A stretch of 64,000 nt of DNA from Gemmatimonadota bacterium (lineage in GTDB: Bacteria; Gemmatimonadota; Gemmatimonadetes; Gemmatimonadales; GWC2-71-9). Below, piece by piece: positions 41,909 through 51,524 of the stretch (within the stretch, counting starts at the first letter, position 1; every line of letters begins with the position of its first letter). A model generated the notes under the pieces. It made no database searches and was not told the origin of the DNA. It saw only the letters and a list, made by a program, of their open reading frames with translations. The translations under genes were made by a program, and so were the position numbers. Where the stretch lies: contig VGVQ01000014.1 in the NCBI GenBank assembly GCA_016874005.1, positions 40,365 through 104,364 of the forward strand, given 5' to 3'.

Positions 41909-43391
41909 CTAACCGATCTCGTCGATCGCCACGAACACCGTCGCCCGGGAGGTGGGCACCTCGGTGGCGGGCAGCACGAAGGCGGCCCCGACCCGCGAGC
42001 CGACGGCCGCGAGTCCGACATAGTCGCCGATCTGGGGCGTGTCCTGATCGGAGAACCGAAACATATAGGACGCCATCAGGCTGATCTGATCCGCCGGGAA
42101 TGGCCGTCGCGCGAGCGTCCGGACCACTTCGAACCGCCCTGCCCCCCGATCTGCCCGCAGCAACGCGACCCGTGTCTCGCGGTCGTCCGCGAGATAGGTG
42201 AGAATCCACCAATGGGTTCCGCTGCTGGTCACGGCGGGCAGGCCCATGTGGGTTCCGGCGGCTATCGACGGAGCGAGCTCGAACGGCGGCGACCAGCTGA
42301 CCCCGTCGTCGCTTCTGATGCCAAACAGCCGATGCCGAGGTTGGACCGGGGGCCGGGCATCGATGTCGGGCAAGAGGTCGGTTTGCCCCCACACCCACAG
42401 CAGCGGACCGTTCGGGTCGGCCGCGAGCGACGGGATCCCGACTTTGCCGAGACCGGCGTGGGTCGCGGCGACCTTCGGGGGGGGAGAAGGTGACACCGCC
42501 ATCGGTCGACAGGGAGTGGAGGATGGCGTTAGGCAGGCTGGGCCCGTCGGCGCCAGGTGGGACGATCTGGCCGGGGAGGCCGGGAAGGCCTCCCAGCGTC
42601 CATAACAGGTGAACCGACCCGTCGGGCCGCACCGCGATCTGGTGCATCGGTGCCAGCGCGGCCGTCTTCATGACGAACGGCTCCGCGAAGGTGCGGCCGC
42701 CATCGGTGGACCGGGTGACTCGGATCGCGGGGGTCATGTCCGACCACGACAGGTACACCGTGCCGCGGTGGGGACTGGCCGGGGAGCGGTCGAAGGCCAT
42801 CGACGTCTTGTCCGCGCCGGGCGAGATCCCCGGTACCACCGTGGCGAACAGGCTGCGGCCCCCATCCTCGGAGCGAGAGACCGCGATCCCACCGGCGGTG
42901 AAGGCCTCGGCGGGTTGACCCATGGTCTCGGCCATCTGCTGCTGGAAACGAGATTGAGTGGGTAGAAGCCGACGCGAGTAGCTTCTGGCGTCGTTCATGT
43001 CCGCGAGCCACTTCCCCGCGAAATCGCTGGCGACCAGGAGGCTCCCATCGGCCACGAACCCGACCAGGGCGTCGGCGGCGAACTCGCCGTCCAGCTTGGG
43101 CCGCGGCACCCGCCGGCTGAACCAGCGCCGCCCGCCGTCCTCGGAAAGCCAGAGCTGGATATTCCGGCCGCCTCGTCCGCCCCGGATACCGTACTGTGCC
43201 GCGACCGCGATCCGGTCGGGGTTTCGTGGGTCGAATGCGATGTGGGGCTCGAAGACCTCGATGCCGGGGCCAGGCGGCTCGAGCGACACCTGACGAGGAG
43301 GCTGGATCCCTCGACCAGGGGCAGTCGCTCGCTCGCCGGTGGCGCTGACGCCGAACGCGGCAGCGCCGATGACGAAGTCCCGTCGGTCCAT
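41909..43391 (-). pseudogene. Exported BNR/sialidase-like propeller protein, frameshifted
   Basis: The 5' part (43391 to ~42478) starts with a Tat-type signal (MDRRDFVIGAAAFGVSATG). BNR/Asp-box repeats follow (SEDGGRRWFSRRV, SEDGGRSLFATVV, STDGGRTFAEPF, STDGGVTFSPP). Just there, a run of eight C on the coding strand (42477-42484) shifts the frame. The rest continues in another frame (KVAATHAGLGKVGIPSLAAD ... SDDGVSWSPPFELA) to 41909. One fewer C restores a single ~490-residue propeller. Either a real mutation, a slippery switch or a sequencing error. Confidence 0.75.
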
Positions 43392-43523
43392 TGGTCCGCG
43401 CTCGTTGCGGTCGATCGGGAATGTCGCGCTCGAGCGGGCGATTGGTCAACCACCTGGGCCGCCGTCGCGGGCCACCCCTGGTTCGGCCCCCCGACGCCCG
43501 CGGGGGCTTCAATGCCCCGACGC

Positions 43524-45443
43524 CTACCGAATCGGCAGCGCGATTCGCGATGCCCGCTCACCGCCCCGGTGAAGTGTCACCGTGGGTCGGCCCCGGACCG
43601 GCGGCTTCTCGGTGTTGTCGACGTCGGCGCCGGCAATGGTGACCCGAATCCGGTGACCGGCGTTGAACACCGTCGCGGTCGGTTGAAGGTCGAACGTTAG
43701 CTCGACCACCTCGCCAGGCACCAGTGGCTTCGCGCTGGCTCGGTCATGCATCTCCCAGGGCAACCCGAGATTGTCCCAGGGCGCTTGCGCCTGGGCCCGG
43801 CGAGAGGCCCGCAGCATTCCCTCACTGACGTAGCGGGAGAACCCGGTCGAGTCGACCTCCTCCAAGTAGGCGTAGAAGTCGCCATCGCGCTGATCGGACG
43901 AGAGGTAGAGCGTCACCACCGGGTGTCCGATCACCGTCACGTCACTGGCCAGGCGCGCCGTGGTGTAGGTGAGCGACTTGGCGTCGTTCGCGGTCATGTC
44001 GGGATAACGCATCGGGCCCTGGCCAACGGCATTGTCCCACCGGGAGGCGGTGCCCGTGGTGGTGGTCAGGTCGACGAGCCAGCGGTCGGTTCCGGCGTCA
44101 CCGCCGCCGGCGGCGGCGAGGGTCCCGTCGTTGACTGACTGGACGCTGCCGCTGGGACCGGCGGCGAAGAAATAGTCGACGTTGCTCACCGTCTTGAGCG
44201 GCCAGGCATCGGCGTGCTCCCAGGTCCATCTTCCTGGGTCGATCATCAGGGCGTAGTTGACGGGCGGGTCTCGGTCGACACCATTCTGGATTCCCTTGAG
44301 CCAGCGGTCGAACCAACGGTGTTGTTCGGCCGAAATGATCCGGGCTTGCTCGACGCCCATCGCGCTGTCCGGGGACGCGTGAGCCCACGGCCCCATCGTG
44401 ACCCGATCCGGTCCATGCCAATTGACGAGCCACTGCATCTCGTCGCGAGCGAAGATGTCATACCAGCCCCCGAAGTGATGAGCGGCGACGCCGGATTGAT
44501 TCATCTCGGACAGGTAGGTCGACGGTTGGAACTGGATCTGGTCGAAGCTCGGGGTCTTGTGGTCTCGGAACGCGGCGGCCTTGAACTCGCTCTGGACGGT
44601 CCAGTTGTCCTTGTGCTGGCCCAGGGCCTCACGCCACATGGCGCCGGTCTCGTCCTGGTCGACCGGGGGTTCGGGGAACCAGACGTCGAGCGCGCGGGTG
44701 AGGCGGCCCCAGTGCTCGATCATGTTCTGGCGATAGATCCCGCCGTCGTGAAAGACGTCGTACATGTCGAACGCGGCGACGTTCGGGAAGATGGCTTTGA
44801 GGGCGGGGTGCTTGGTGCTGGCGGCCATGTACTGGGTGATTCCGAGGTAGGAGCCGCCGAACATGCCGAGGTTGCCGTCAGACCAGGGCTCCTTGGACAT
44901 CCACTCCATCAGATCGTAGGCGTCGCGGGTTTCGGCTGGGGAAAACAGGCCTTCGTATCGGCCGTACGAGGCGCCGCCTCCCCGAACTTGGGCGGCGACC
45001 ACGACATAGCCGTGCGTGACCAGCCGCTGCAGCGCCCGGTTACGATCCACCTGGGAGGGCACATCGCGCGGGATCGAGTCGAGCGGCCAGGGGCCCGGGG
45101 TCGGGGCGGCGAGGTTACGACTGATCTCGAAGGCGGCCGGCGGTGCCGCGCCCCGGTGATAACGGGAATGGGTCCAGAGCACCGGGAACTTCCGGTCGAC
45201 CGCGACACCATTGACGGCGGGGCGCACGATGTCAACCGCGATCTTCACCCCGTCGCGCATGGCGATGTAGCGGGATTCCCGAACCCACTCCGAGTAAAGC
45301 GAGTCGGAGTAGCCCCGATATTCGCCGAATCGCGACATCCGGTTGCCGGTGGCGGAATCGTTGGCCGCGGTGTCGTTAGGGGCCTTCTGACATGCGGCGG
45401 CCGCGACGATGGCGAGGGCGAGCAGGTGGCGAGTAGGGAACAT
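43524..45443 (-). CDS. CocE/NonD-family (X-Pro dipeptidyl-peptidase-like) hydrolase, lipoprotein
   Basis: 639 aa. Lipobox leader (LALAIVAAAACQKAP). The S15-type alpha/beta hydrolase has its nucleophile in FGGSYLGITQYMAAS, Asp in HFGGWYDIFARDEMQW and His in GPWAHASPDSAMG. The C-terminal ~200 residues are the jelly-roll domain (PVVTLYLSSDQRDGDFYAYLEEVD). Members cleave acyl-amide or ester bonds in peptides or acylated compounds; substrate unknown. All three catalytic residues are present. Confidence 0.85.
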   Translation of the reverse strand: MFPTRHLLALAIVAAAACQKAPNDTAANDSATGNRMSRFGEYRGYSDSLYSEWVRESRYIAMRDGVKIAVDIVRPAVNGVAVDRKFPVLWTHSRYHRGAAPPAAFEISRNLAAPTPGPWPLDSIPRDVPSQVDRNRALQRLVTHGYVVVAAQVRGGGASYGRYEGLFSPAETRDAYDLMEWMSKEPWSDGNLGMFGGSYLGITQYMAASTKHPALKAIFPNVAAFDMYDVFHDGGIYRQNMIEHWGRLTRALDVWFPEPPVDQDETGAMWREALGQHKDNWTVQSEFKAAAFRDHKTPSFDQIQFQPSTYLSEMNQSGVAAHHFGGWYDIFARDEMQWLVNWHGPDRVTMGPWAHASPDSAMGVEQARIISAEQHRWFDRWLKGIQNGVDRDPPVNYALMIDPGRWTWEHADAWPLKTVSNVDYFFAAGPSGSVQSVNDGTLAAAGGGDAGTDRWLVDLTTTTGTASRWDNAVGQGPMRYPDMTANDAKSLTYTTARLASDVTVIGHPVVTLYLSSDQRDGDFYAYLEEVDSTGFSRYVSEGMLRASRRAQAQAPWDNLGLPWEMHDRASAKPLVPGEVVELTFDLQPTATVFNAGHRIRVTIAGADVDNTEKPPVRGRPTVTLHRGGERASRIALPIR

Positions 45444-45569
45444 GTCGATCCAGCGGGTGAGGGGACGAGGGATAAGGTCTCGCTCGATCGGGCCTCGCGC
45501 AAGCTGGTGGGGGCAACGGCGTCTATGCTCTGGTCTCGTTCGCTCCTACCTCGCCCTCCTGGGCCCGGT

Positions 45570-46745
45570 TCACCAGCCGAGCACGGTCACCAGGCTGCCG
45601 ACCAACCGCTCGGCATGGGTCGCTCGGAGCGCCGCGGCGGGGACCACCCGAATCTCGACCGGCGCCTGGTAGAGCCGATTCCACTGGTCGGTGTAGCGAA
45701 GGGTGAGCTGCCGAGTTCCCAGGGCGGGGGTGGCAATGCTCACCGCCGCTCCGGTCCCGAGCACGGTCGAACCCTCCAACCACTGATACGAGGTGATCAT
45801 CCGAAATCCGCTTCGGCTCGCTCCTCGGAACTCCCATTGGCCGACCAGCGAGACCGGGGTTCCTTGCGCGACCACCGTGGTGCCCTCGTACTCCGCTACC
45901 AGTCGGTCCTCGGGATACATGAAGTGGAGCGAAAGCTTCTCCAGGGCGCTCAGACCGGTGTGACCGTAGTTCCCGACGTAGTTAGGACAGGCCGGGATGG
46001 TGTAGTTCATGGTCGACTGGAGGTCATAGCCCTCGGAGGTGAACTGGGTGTTGCCGGTTCCCGACGCCGGGAGGCCGTCGATCCACTGTTGGGCCCCGGT
46101 GCAGCCCGCCGCGGTGGTGTTGTCTCGGGCGTCGGAGCGTTCGAACTCGTGAGCGAAGCCGAGCTGGTGCCCGAACTCGTGGAGGGTGTGGTTGCGCCAC
46201 AGCGTCCCGGCGGCGTCGCCATCGTTGCCCAGCCGAAGATTCCATTGACAGTGACTGTCGTTGGCCGGGCTCCGGTCGCTCGGGAACAGCGCGAAGCTCG
46301 CCCCGGAGTCGATCAGGTTGCCGCTGGCGTCGCGCCGCGGCTGGCCGTTGACGTCGGTGGCGACCGGCACGCCGCGAGTGCAGCCGACGCCGGGGATCGG
46401 GATCATCGTCGCGGTGGGGGTGGGCGAATAGGGCACGTTGGTGCCGGCGAGGAGGACTCGGATGGTCCCGCCGAAGACCTCGTTTCCGCTGGCATCTCGG
46501 GTCGGCGCCGGGCAGGCCGCCAGGAAGGTGTAGTCGATGTTCGCGGTGCCCTGGTGAATCGAGAGGTAGTCCCGAATCTGGGTGATGAAGGCCGCCCGGG
46601 TGAGGTTGGCATCGCCCACGAAACAGACCGAGATGTCCCTCGGCAACAGCCCGGTGCCTCCGCTGGAGGCGAGCAGGCCGGCCTGGAGCGCCGTGGCCGT
46701 GCCGAGCGCGGCGATCGCCGCGAGGGCGGCAAGGGGCCGTCGCAT
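45570..46745 (-). CDS. Secreted metzincin-type zinc metalloprotease
   Basis: 391 aa with a signal peptide (LAALAAIAALGTATALQAG). The extended zinc motif HEFGHQLGFAHEFER matches HExGHxxGxxHE with an Asp/Glu after the third His. The Met-turn is QSTMNYTI about 60 residues on, as in matrixins and snapalysins. The ~100-residue C-terminal region looks like an Ig-type domain (TPVSLVGQWEFRG ... LRYTDQWNRLYQAPVEIRV). Third gene of an apparent operon with two small secreted proteins upstream. Confidence 0.75.
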   Translation of the reverse strand: MRRPLAALAAIAALGTATALQAGLLASSGGTGLLPRDISVCFVGDANLTRAAFITQIRDYLSIHQGTANIDYTFLAACPAPTRDASGNEVFGGTIRVLLAGTNVPYSPTPTATMIPIPGVGCTRGVPVATDVNGQPRRDASGNLIDSGASFALFPSDRSPANDSHCQWNLRLGNDGDAAGTLWRNHTLHEFGHQLGFAHEFERSDARDNTTAAGCTGAQQWIDGLPASGTGNTQFTSEGYDLQSTMNYTIPACPNYVGNYGHTGLSALEKLSLHFMYPEDRLVAEYEGTTVVAQGTPVSLVGQWEFRGASRSGFRMITSYQWLEGSTVLGTGAAVSIATPALGTRQLTLRYTDQWNRLYQAPVEIRVVPAAALRATHAERLVGSLVTVLGW

Positions 46746-46751
46746 ATCTGC

Positions 46752-47105
46752 CTAACGGAGATAAATGGTGTGGATCAGGCGGCAATCGGTCACCAGGCAT
46801 CCGATCGCCCCGCCCGACTGATCGTTGGGGTCGAATCGGATCGAGAGCGACCGGCCCGAGACCAGCGCTCCCGAGGCGAGGCTCATCGCCCGGTGGGCGA
46901 ATTCCTTCTCGGCGGCCGATCGCTGGACGCCCAGGGCGAAGTAGACGACTCCGTTCCGGCCGGTGGTGCAGTGGACGTGGATCCGGCTCGAAAGGGAGGC
47001 GACTTCATCCGGTCGGCAGTCGATCACCACCAGGTTGGGTTGGGTGGTGGCCGGCCTGGCCGTCACGCCGATCAGCAGGAGTAGGACCGTGAGGAAGATC
47101 CGCAT
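46752..47105 (-). CDS. Small secreted hypothetical protein
   Basis: 117 aa with a leader (FLTVLLLLIGVTARPATT). Four cysteines in two pairs (VIDCRPDEV, VHCTTGRNG; GCLVTDCRL) probably form disulfides. No family recognised. It lies six bases before the protease start and is presumably co-transcribed; a role as partner or inhibitor of the protease is speculation. Confidence 0.65.
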   Translation of the reverse strand: MRIFLTVLLLLIGVTARPATTQPNLVVIDCRPDEVASLSSRIHVHCTTGRNGVVYFALGVQRSAAEKEFAHRAMSLASGALVSGRSLSIRFDPNDQSGGAIGCLVTDCRLIHTIYLR

Positions 47106-47126
47106 CGTAGTACCTCCGTCGATGAG

Positions 47127-47732
47127 TTAGCGGCCCGGGGTGAGGACCAGCCGCATGGTCGCGCTGACCGAGATCACCGAGTCCGACTCGGCCACGGCTC
47201 CTTGGGCAGGCGACTGGGCTCGTCTCGCCACCGTCGCTACCCGAAACAGGTAGACCCCCGGCGGAGCCCGCCGTCGCGGGATGGTGGAGTTGCCGTCGGA
47301 CGGCCCCGAGTAACTGGTGCCGTCCCAAACCAGTGAGTCGGCGTACTGCCCTTGCCGCAGTGGTGTGGCGGGGAGGGGCAGGGTTCGCTGACAGGGCCCG
47401 AGGTCGCACTCCGGACAGAAGACCGCGCTGTCACCCCGAATCATTCGGGCCACGATCAGCCCGCCGACCCGCGGTTCCTGGCAGCCGCCGATATCCTGTG
47501 GCAATGGGATGACCCCGCCAAGATCGCGATCGACCGTCAACTGATAGCGGATCACCACCCCGCGGGCGGCGCTGTCGGTTGACCATTGGCACGGCTGGGT
47601 CGGGATTCGGATGGCGAGGCCCGACACGGTACTGCTGTCCGCGACCGGTCCACACTCCATCGCGGTCTGGGCCGGAACGCAGGCCGGCAAGACCAGAGCG
47701 AAGAGAATGGCCATGAGACGAAAACGCATCAT
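47127..47732 (-). CDS. Secreted hypothetical protein
   Basis: 201 aa. The leader (MAILFALVLPACVPAQ) could be cleaved by signal peptidase I or II. The mature part has Cys-rich segments (CPECDLGPCQRT) and a C-terminal strand region (GVYLFRVATVARRA ... VISVSATMRLVL), which suggests an Ig-like domain. The ATG at 47732 is used instead of the track start 47786 because the leader begins there. First gene of the protease operon. Confidence 0.6.
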   Translation of the reverse strand: MMRFRLMAILFALVLPACVPAQTAMECGPVADSSTVSGLAIRIPTQPCQWSTDSAARGVVIRYQLTVDRDLGGVIPLPQDIGGCQEPRVGGLIVARMIRGDSAVFCPECDLGPCQRTLPLPATPLRQGQYADSLVWDGTSYSGPSDGNSTIPRRRAPPGVYLFRVATVARRAQSPAQGAVAESDSVISVSATMRLVLTPGR

Positions 47733-47970
47733 CGTTCGGCCTCGGTTGGTGCGGGCGGCTGCCCCGCGGTGCGATGGCGAGGGCAAGCTACCGCGGGGCC
47801 ATCACCCGGCCATCAGCCAATCGTCACCTGGCCGGACGATTGGCTTCCAAGCCGACGACCGGGGACCCCTCCGTCCGGAGGCCACCGCCCGAGGTGGTGG
47901 CCTTCCGATCGTCATGCCGAGCCCACGACAAATCGCTATCTTCCCTGGTCGCAATTCTCCGGAAATCGAC

Positions 47971-49377
47971 ATGTTCCGCTTCGGTTCGCTGTTCGCATTC
48001 TGCGTCGTGCCGACCGCCATCGCCGTGGGCCCTGCCGCCGGGCAGCCTCCGGCGTACGATCTCGCCAAGACCAAGACGGTCCTCACCGGGATGATCGAGC
48101 AGGCGATCCGGGAGCGAGGGGTGCCCTCGATTTCGATCGCCCTGGTGCGGGGAGATTCGATCGTCTGGAAAGCGGCCTTCGGCTATGCCAACGTGCGGAC
48201 CAAGACCCCCGCCACCCCGGAGACCATCTACAGCACCGGGTCGACCTTCAAGTCGGCGACCGCGACGGCCCTCCTGCAACTCGTGGAGGCCAAGAAGCTC
48301 GACCTCGACGCCCCGGTGAACAACTACCTCGGCGAGATCAGAATCCAGGATCGGCTCCAGAGCGAGAAGCCGGTCACCACCCGCCATGTCTTGACCCACT
48401 GGTCGGGCCTGACGGCCGGCGCGGTGACCAAACCGCTGTGGGGCCGAGAACTGCCCAAGAGCCTGCCCGCGATGGTCGCGACGCTCTACTCGGTCCGCCC
48501 GCCGGAGGCCAAATGGGAATACAACAACTTCGCCTACGGCATGGCCGGGTTGTTGGTCGAGAAGATCTCGGGCCAGGAGTACGAGGCCTACCTGCTCGAG
48601 AAGGTGCTCCGGCCGCTCGGCGTCACCACTCCGCATCCGGTCTATCCCTCCCCGGAGATGGTGGAGCTGATGGCCCTTCCTTACGGCCCCGGTGGCGCCG
48701 CCGGAAAGCCGACCCCGGTCGCCCAGGTCCACTTCGACGTCTACCCGGCCGGCGACGTCTACCTCACCGCCGAGGACATGGCCCGGTTTCTGGCCATGCA
48801 TCTGAACAACGGCACCTTCCGGGGTACCCGAGTGATCTCCGAGGCATCGGCGCAGCTGGCCCACACGCCGGCCTTCGGCGGCGACTACGGATTCGGATGG
48901 TCGGTCCGCAAAGACCCGAACGGTCACACCGTGATCGCTCACAGCGGCGGGATTCCGGGCCAGAGCAGCATGATGGTGGGCGACCTCGACGCCAAGGTCG
49001 GCGTCTACTACATGTCGAACTCGGGAGCCCCGCCAACGATCGCCGAGGCGGCGATCAAGCTGCTCCAAGGACAGGAATACACTCCGCCCGCCGAGAAGAA
49101 GGCGATCGCGCTGGACGGCAAGATTCTCGATCGCTACGTGGGGACCTATTCGATCGCGGCCGGCGGCACCTTGGTGATCACCCGAGAGGGCCCGGGTCTC
49201 GCGGTGCGCCAGAATGGGGTGGGCAATCCGACCATCCTGCTGCCCGAGTCGCCCACCACGTTCTTCATCAAGGGCGAACAGATCACGGTGACGTTCGTGG
49301 CCGGAGCGAGCGGAGCGATCGAGAAGCTGGTCATCGGGACCGGCCCGGGCGCCATGGAAGCGAAACGGAGCCAGTAG
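47971..49377 (+). CDS. Exported serine hydrolase, beta-lactamase class C fold, with C-terminal domain
   Basis: 468 aa. Leader SLFAFCVVPTAIAVGPAAG. The SxxK site is YSTGSTFKSATAT, the Tyr motif YNNFAYGMAGLL, and the third motif AHSGGIPGQSSM. After residue ~370 there is a small C-terminal beta domain (DGKILDRYVGTYSIAAGGTLVITREG), as in many D-aminopeptidase/esterase relatives. Substrate unknown. ATG 47971 replaces the track's 47611, since upstream is antisense to the secreted gene's start region. Confidence 0.85.
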   Translation: MFRFGSLFAFCVVPTAIAVGPAAGQPPAYDLAKTKTVLTGMIEQAIRERGVPSISIALVRGDSIVWKAAFGYANVRTKTPATPETIYSTGSTFKSATATALLQLVEAKKLDLDAPVNNYLGEIRIQDRLQSEKPVTTRHVLTHWSGLTAGAVTKPLWGRELPKSLPAMVATLYSVRPPEAKWEYNNFAYGMAGLLVEKISGQEYEAYLLEKVLRPLGVTTPHPVYPSPEMVELMALPYGPGGAAGKPTPVAQVHFDVYPAGDVYLTAEDMARFLAMHLNNGTFRGTRVISEASAQLAHTPAFGGDYGFGWSVRKDPNGHTVIAHSGGIPGQSSMMVGDLDAKVGVYYMSNSGAPPTIAEAAIKLLQGQEYTPPAEKKAIALDGKILDRYVGTYSIAAGGTLVITREGPGLAVRQNGVGNPTILLPESPTTFFIKGEQITVTFVAGASGAIEKLVIGTGPGAMEAKRSQ

Positions 49378-49416
49378 GGTACCGCGGCGAATCGGTGGGT
49401 ATGAGAGGAGGGCCAA

Positions 49417-49929
49417 GTGGTAGTCAAGGTCGGGCTTGGTCTGCTGGGACTCATCGCGCTGACGATCGGGTTCGTGGCGCTGGCGGGCTCCCGGCTACCG
49501 GTGGAGCACACCGCGGCCCGGAGCGTCATGGTGCCGGTCGCCCCGGAGGCGGCGTTCGCGACGATCGCCGACTTCGGCGCGGCGCCCCGGTGGCGGACCG
49601 GCCTCGATAGCGTCGCCATCGACGAGGGCCCGCCACGCCGGGTCACCGAGATCAGCGGATCCGATCGCCTGAGCCTGGAGGTGGTGTCCTCCACGCCCCC
49701 CGTTGGTCTGGTGACGCGGATCGTCGGAGCCGGCGCTTTCGGCGGGAGTTGGGAATATCGAGTCGCCCCGGAGGAGGGCGGCAGCCGAGTCACGATCACC
49801 GAGCGCGGCGAGGTGTACAACCCGATCTTTCGGTTCATGTCGGCCTACTTGATCGGCCATACCGCGACGCTCGATCAATACCTCGGCGATCTCGCCAGAA
49901 AGTTGGGTGGAGACGGCGCCATTCAGTAG
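49417..49929 (+). CDS. SRPBCC-family protein, membrane anchored
   Basis: 170 aa. An N-terminal helix (VGLGLLGLIALTIGFVALAG) anchors a START/SRPBCC domain. The domain starts ARSVMVPVAPEAAFATIADFGAAPRWR and ends with a long C-terminal helix (FRFMSAYLIGHTATLDQYLGDLARKL). These folds hold hydrophobic ligands. Follows the serine hydrolase by 39 bases, same strand. GTG start. Confidence 0.75.
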   Translation: MVVKVGLGLLGLIALTIGFVALAGSRLPVEHTAARSVMVPVAPEAAFATIADFGAAPRWRTGLDSVAIDEGPPRRVTEISGSDRLSLEVVSSTPPVGLVTRIVGAGAFGGSWEYRVAPEEGGSRVTITERGEVYNPIFRFMSAYLIGHTATLDQYLGDLARKLGGDGAIQ

Positions 49930-49932
49930 CCT

Positions 49933-49966
49933 AACGCCCAACCGGTGTCGTGGTCGGCCGGGCGTT
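49933..49966. terminator. Hairpin after the SRPBCC gene
   Basis: AACGCCC...GGGCGTT with an inner CCG/CGG pair, just past the stop at 49929 and before the convergent gene. No T run. Moderate support as a terminator. Confidence 0.4.
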
Positions 49967-50114
49967 GGCGACATTGCGGGATCGGCACGAGGAGGCCAGC
50001 TTGGCCGCAGGCGGAGTGCGATCGGCGGGGCAGCACGAGGAGCGGGGTGTTCGACCCGGTCAGCCGGCCGCCGGGAGCGGCCTGTACCCGCCGGACACGG
50101 GGCGATCGCGGCCC

Positions 50115-50993
50115 TCAGTCACCGACCACCAGCAAGACCCGAAGCCCGATCAGCGCGCGCTCGTCTCGAGCCACTGAGCCGAAGGAACCGTCATCCCGTT
50201 GACGCTGGAGGAGCGCGGGCGCCGCCCGACGCAACACGGCCGTCGCCCCTGGACGCCGCACCTCGACGAGGCCGGCCAGCGCGTGGAAGAAGTCACCCCG
50301 CTGCCAAGTGCCGTCGCTGAGCTGGAAGCCCGCCGCCAGGTCGACGAGTCGATCGAGGAGTGGCTGCCAACGAGAAGGGGCGACCGCCACCGCGGCCATG
50401 GCCCCGAAGAGCAGGTCGAACGGCAGGTGCTCGTCGGGACGTTGCCATTCGTCGAGCAGATGCTTGAAGCTGTCGAGGTGACGGGCAATCGCGGGGCTGT
50501 CGCCGCGTCCCCCCCGAAGGGCCGCCCGGAGGGCGGCCACGCTCACCGCGAAACGGGCCTGTGATTCGACCCGATAGGTCTTGCCGTCGGGAACGGTGAT
50601 TGGGGCGACCCGCTGTGTTGCCGGCGCCGGCGAGAAGAACCCACCGAGGAAATGCTCGCACACCCGATGGCCGTGCCGAGCCGAGCTGCAGCCTTCGTGG
50701 TAGGCACCGGGCTTCCCGACCAGACCCATCAACCAGTCCAGCGGGGCGACCAGGAGCTCGGGCGGCGGGTCGAGATCCAGCAGATCGTCAATCGCCCCGA
50801 TGGTAGCGCTGGCGGTACCACCAACGCTCCCATCGGGGCGGAGCGAACCGGCGACGGCCGCGATCAGAGTTTGCCGCAGCGTCTCGTCGCCGTCGTCGGC
50901 CTTGCCCAGTCGTCGCCGGGCGAGCCAGCCTGCCCGAGTGGCCTTCCGGGCGAAGTACCGCTCGACTCGATCGAGCGCCGACTGGCCAGTCAA
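50115..50993 (-). CDS. Hypothetical protein, alpha/alpha toroid-like
   Basis: 292 aa soluble protein without a signal. Repeated DG[ST] turns followed by helices (LRPDGSVGGTASATIGAI, LSDGTWQRGDFFHALAGLV, QRDDGSFGSVARDERALIGLRVLL) resemble the repeats of terpene cyclases and prenyltransferases. A His/Cys segment (YHEGCSSARHGHRVCEHF) might bind metal. No DxDD or other catalytic signature is seen, so enzymatic function is unproven. Confidence 0.6.
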   Translation of the reverse strand: MTGQSALDRVERYFARKATRAGWLARRRLGKADDGDETLRQTLIAAVAGSLRPDGSVGGTASATIGAIDDLLDLDPPPELLVAPLDWLMGLVGKPGAYHEGCSSARHGHRVCEHFLGGFFSPAPATQRVAPITVPDGKTYRVESQARFAVSVAALRAALRGGRGDSPAIARHLDSFKHLLDEWQRPDEHLPFDLLFGAMAAVAVAPSRWQPLLDRLVDLAAGFQLSDGTWQRGDFFHALAGLVEVRRPGATAVLRRAAPALLQRQRDDGSFGSVARDERALIGLRVLLVVGD

Positions 50994-51002
50994 CGGGCCA
51001 GG

Positions 51003-51419
51003 CTACTTCTTCTTGCCCTTGGCCTTCTTCCCTGACTTCTTGGCTTTCCTCGCGGGCTTCTTGCCACCCTTCTTCTTAGCTGCCTTCTTGGCTGCCTTCT
51101 TGGCAACCTTCTTCGCTTTCTTGGCGACCTTTTTGGCTTTCTTAGCCGTTTTCTCAGCCGTCTTCTTGGCGGTCTTCTTGGCGGCTTTCTTGGCTCGCTT
51201 GGCCTTCGGTTTCGCCGGCTTCTTCGCCGGCTTGGCCGCCTTCTTCTTCGGTTGGGCCGCCGCTGGCGCCGTTCCCGCCGCGGCCGTCGTCACCGGCACG
51301 GGCGCCGGCAGCGGGACTGGTACCGGAGCCGGCGGGGGCGGCGGGGGGGGCGACGCGGGCACCGGATCCATCCACCCAGATCCCGACCAACCCATCTCCG
51401 AATCGTCGTACACGGCCAT
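51003..51419 (-). CDS. Histone H1-like lysine/alanine-rich protein
   Basis: 138 aa. A short acidic/aromatic head (YDDSEMGWSGSGWMDP), a proline/valine linker, then ~90 residues of Lys-Ala-Ala-Lys repeats (PKKKAAKPAKK ... KAKRAKKAAKKTAKK) ending KKAKGKKK. It resembles the C-terminal tail of eukaryotic linker histones and bacterial Hc1/AlgP-type proteins, and should bind DNA or RNA non-specifically. The ATG at 51419 is chosen; the track's 51650 start would run under the divergent gene. Confidence 0.75.
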   Translation of the reverse strand: MAVYDDSEMGWSGSGWMDPVPASPPPPPPPAPVPVPLPAPVPVTTAAAGTAPAAAQPKKKAAKPAKKPAKPKAKRAKKAAKKTAKKTAEKTAKKAKKVAKKAKKVAKKAAKKAAKKKGGKKPARKAKKSGKKAKGKKK

Positions 51420-51524
51420 GCGAGGCTCCTTCCCCGGCGATGATTTCCAAGTGATTTCCAAGCGCGAAGGCGACAACCGATCGAGCGCCATATATCTTGC
51501 ACAACTTTCCCACTTCTGCAAGCT

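Noticed and set aside
44214-47084. 956-codon open frame on the plus strand
   Set aside because: Antisense to the CocE-like hydrolase and metalloprotease genes, both of which have clear catalytic motifs. No motif of its own.
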